From positions 1,302,001 through 1,366,000 of the forward strand of contig NZ_CP072359.1 of assembly GCF_018128065.1 (NCBI RefSeq): 64,000 nt of DNA. The letters are read 5' to 3'. The notes under the pieces were generated by a model. The model had not been told where the DNA came from. It was given only the letters and a program-made list of their open reading frames with translations, and did not search any database. Positions within the stretch are counted from its first letter, which is position 1; each line of letters begins with the position of its first letter. The DNA is from Prevotella melaninogenica. Lineage in GTDB: Bacteria; Bacteroidota; Bacteroidia; Bacteroidales; Bacteroidaceae. Positions 63,348 to 64,000 of the stretch are shown here, in pieces. A program made the position numbers and the translations under genes.

Positions 63348-64000
63348 TTAAAACTTTACCTCACCATACATTCCTATCTTTGCATAGCCATCATTGACGA
63401 ACTTAACCTTAATAGCATAGACCAAGTCGGCACGTTCATCATCCGTAACAATAGTCTTTGGTGTGAACTCTGAACGACTTGATATCCATGTCACAACACC
63501 CTCATAATTCTTTTTTGAACCACCACCGTAATCTGCCATCACCTTAACTTTCTGTCCTATACATACACTCTTCAGCTGTTCTGAGGTGATATATGCTCGA
63601 ATGAACATATTCTTAATATCGGCAATTTTGAACAAAGGTTTACCTACGGAGACAAATTCGCCAGGTTCAACATATTTCTCCAAAACCGTCCCTGTTATCG
63701 GACTCTTCACCCAACAGTGGGCTATTTGATCACTTATTTGAGCCTGCTGACTACGCACACCTGCTTGCTGGGCTGTTACTCCAGCCTGTTGTGAGCTTAT
63801 GCCGTCAATCTGTGCGGTAATTCCTTTGTCCTGTTCAGCCAGTGAAGCGTTTTGACTGGCTATCTGTTCTTTCGTTGCGAGGAGTTGCTTCTGCAAGACT
63901 TGTATCTGATAATCAATGTCATCAACCTGCTTTCGTGGTACAGCACCATCACGAAGGAGTTCAGCGAAACGCTCACGTTCACGTTGCTGATTGGCTATTT
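63348..64000 (-). CDS. HlyD-family membrane-fusion protein, partial
   Basis: The gene enters from the right edge; its start is outside. The visible 217 residues include a long coiled coil (VLQKQLLATKEQIASQNASLAEQ, with repeats of SQQAG/VTAQQAG) followed by the lipoyl/beta-barrel domain (VKSPITGTVLEKYVEPGEFVSVGKP). It would span the periplasm and link the ABC exporter to an outer-membrane channel. The first in-frame start in view at 63896 is only an internal TTG; the frame is open to base 64000. First visible gene of the four-gene cassette. Confidence 0.92.
   Translation of the reverse strand, partial: IANQQRERERFAELLRDGAVPRKQVDDIDYQIQVLQKQLLATKEQIASQNASLAEQDKGITAQIDGISSQQAGVTAQQAGVRSQQAQISDQIAHCWVKSPITGTVLEKYVEPGEFVSVGKPLFKIADIKNMFIRAYITSEQLKSVCIGQKVKVMADYGGGSKKNYEGVVTWISSRSEFTPKTIVTDDERADLVYAIKVKFVNDGYAKIGMYGEVKF

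Overview
The window looks like chromosomal DNA from a Prevotella-type member of the Bacteroidales. The basis is AT-rich intergenic DNA, promoters of the Bacteroidota form (TAnnTTTG near -7) ahead of most transcription units, almost no Shine-Dalgarno sequences, and families typical of this order (DUF5686, DUF4270, DUF4491, single-domain GT5 glycogen synthase, type II pantothenate kinase, TrpB2, MmdA with a biotin carrier, YbhF-type export cassette). The species cannot be fixed from the sequence; the oral Prevotella group is an inference. No rRNA, tRNA, CRISPR array or prophage was seen.

Layout. 0-5 kb: end of a DUF5686 outer-membrane gene, crcB, fabD, and a GH13 amylase fused in frame to an AlaX-like tRNA-editing domain. 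5-6.7 kb: an IS3-family element next to an intergenic repeat. 6.8-14 kb: rng, a 29-residue AURKAIP1/COX24-type protein and HU on the minus strand, then coaW, trpB2, a sodium:solute symporter and glutathione peroxidase. 14-25 kb: a Tyr/Asn-rich lipoprotein, a BASS-type transporter coupled to an SGNH hydrolase, a frameshifted EamA transporter, a cyclophilin, a large zinc protease, DUF4491, phosphoglucomutase and an orphan Imm40-like immunity protein. 25-35 kb: clpC, the GT5/DUF4270/43-residue operon, panC-panD, and an mmdA-small subunit-biotin carrier operon. 35-44 kb: an ispE-addA-addB-like operon (addA frameshifted) divergent from dnaB (also frameshifted). 44-59 kb: envelope and housekeeping genes (SGNH hydrolase, lytic transglycosylase, two GH25 lysozymes, fhs, a VTT protein, purD, DPP IV, an RlmL-like methyltransferase, serine acetyltransferase, a transpeptidase-only PBP). 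59.6-64 kb: a four-gene ABC-2 export operon cut by the window end.

The most unusual signal is between the genes. Six intergenic regions carry copies of one modular element (family A): a 43-nt head starting TTTGTAACT or a variant, a run of units phased at exactly 22 nt, a 5-8 nt spacer and a tail near ATGATTTTTATTTTACA. One copy differs from the full ones by exactly three units (108 against 174 nt). A second family (B), with a different core but also 22-nt units, occurs in four intergenic regions. I do not recognise either family. The other main observations are the GH13-AlaX fusion, apparent one-base losses in A-runs inside dnaB and addA, and structured leaders ahead of rng, the lytic transglycosylase and purD.

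Functional links: panC, panD and coaW all feed coenzyme A synthesis and fabD uses CoA thioesters; mmdA with its biotin carrier fits the succinate-to-propionate route; purD and fhs feed purine and one-carbon metabolism; several secreted hydrolases and the PBP act on the envelope and on peptides.
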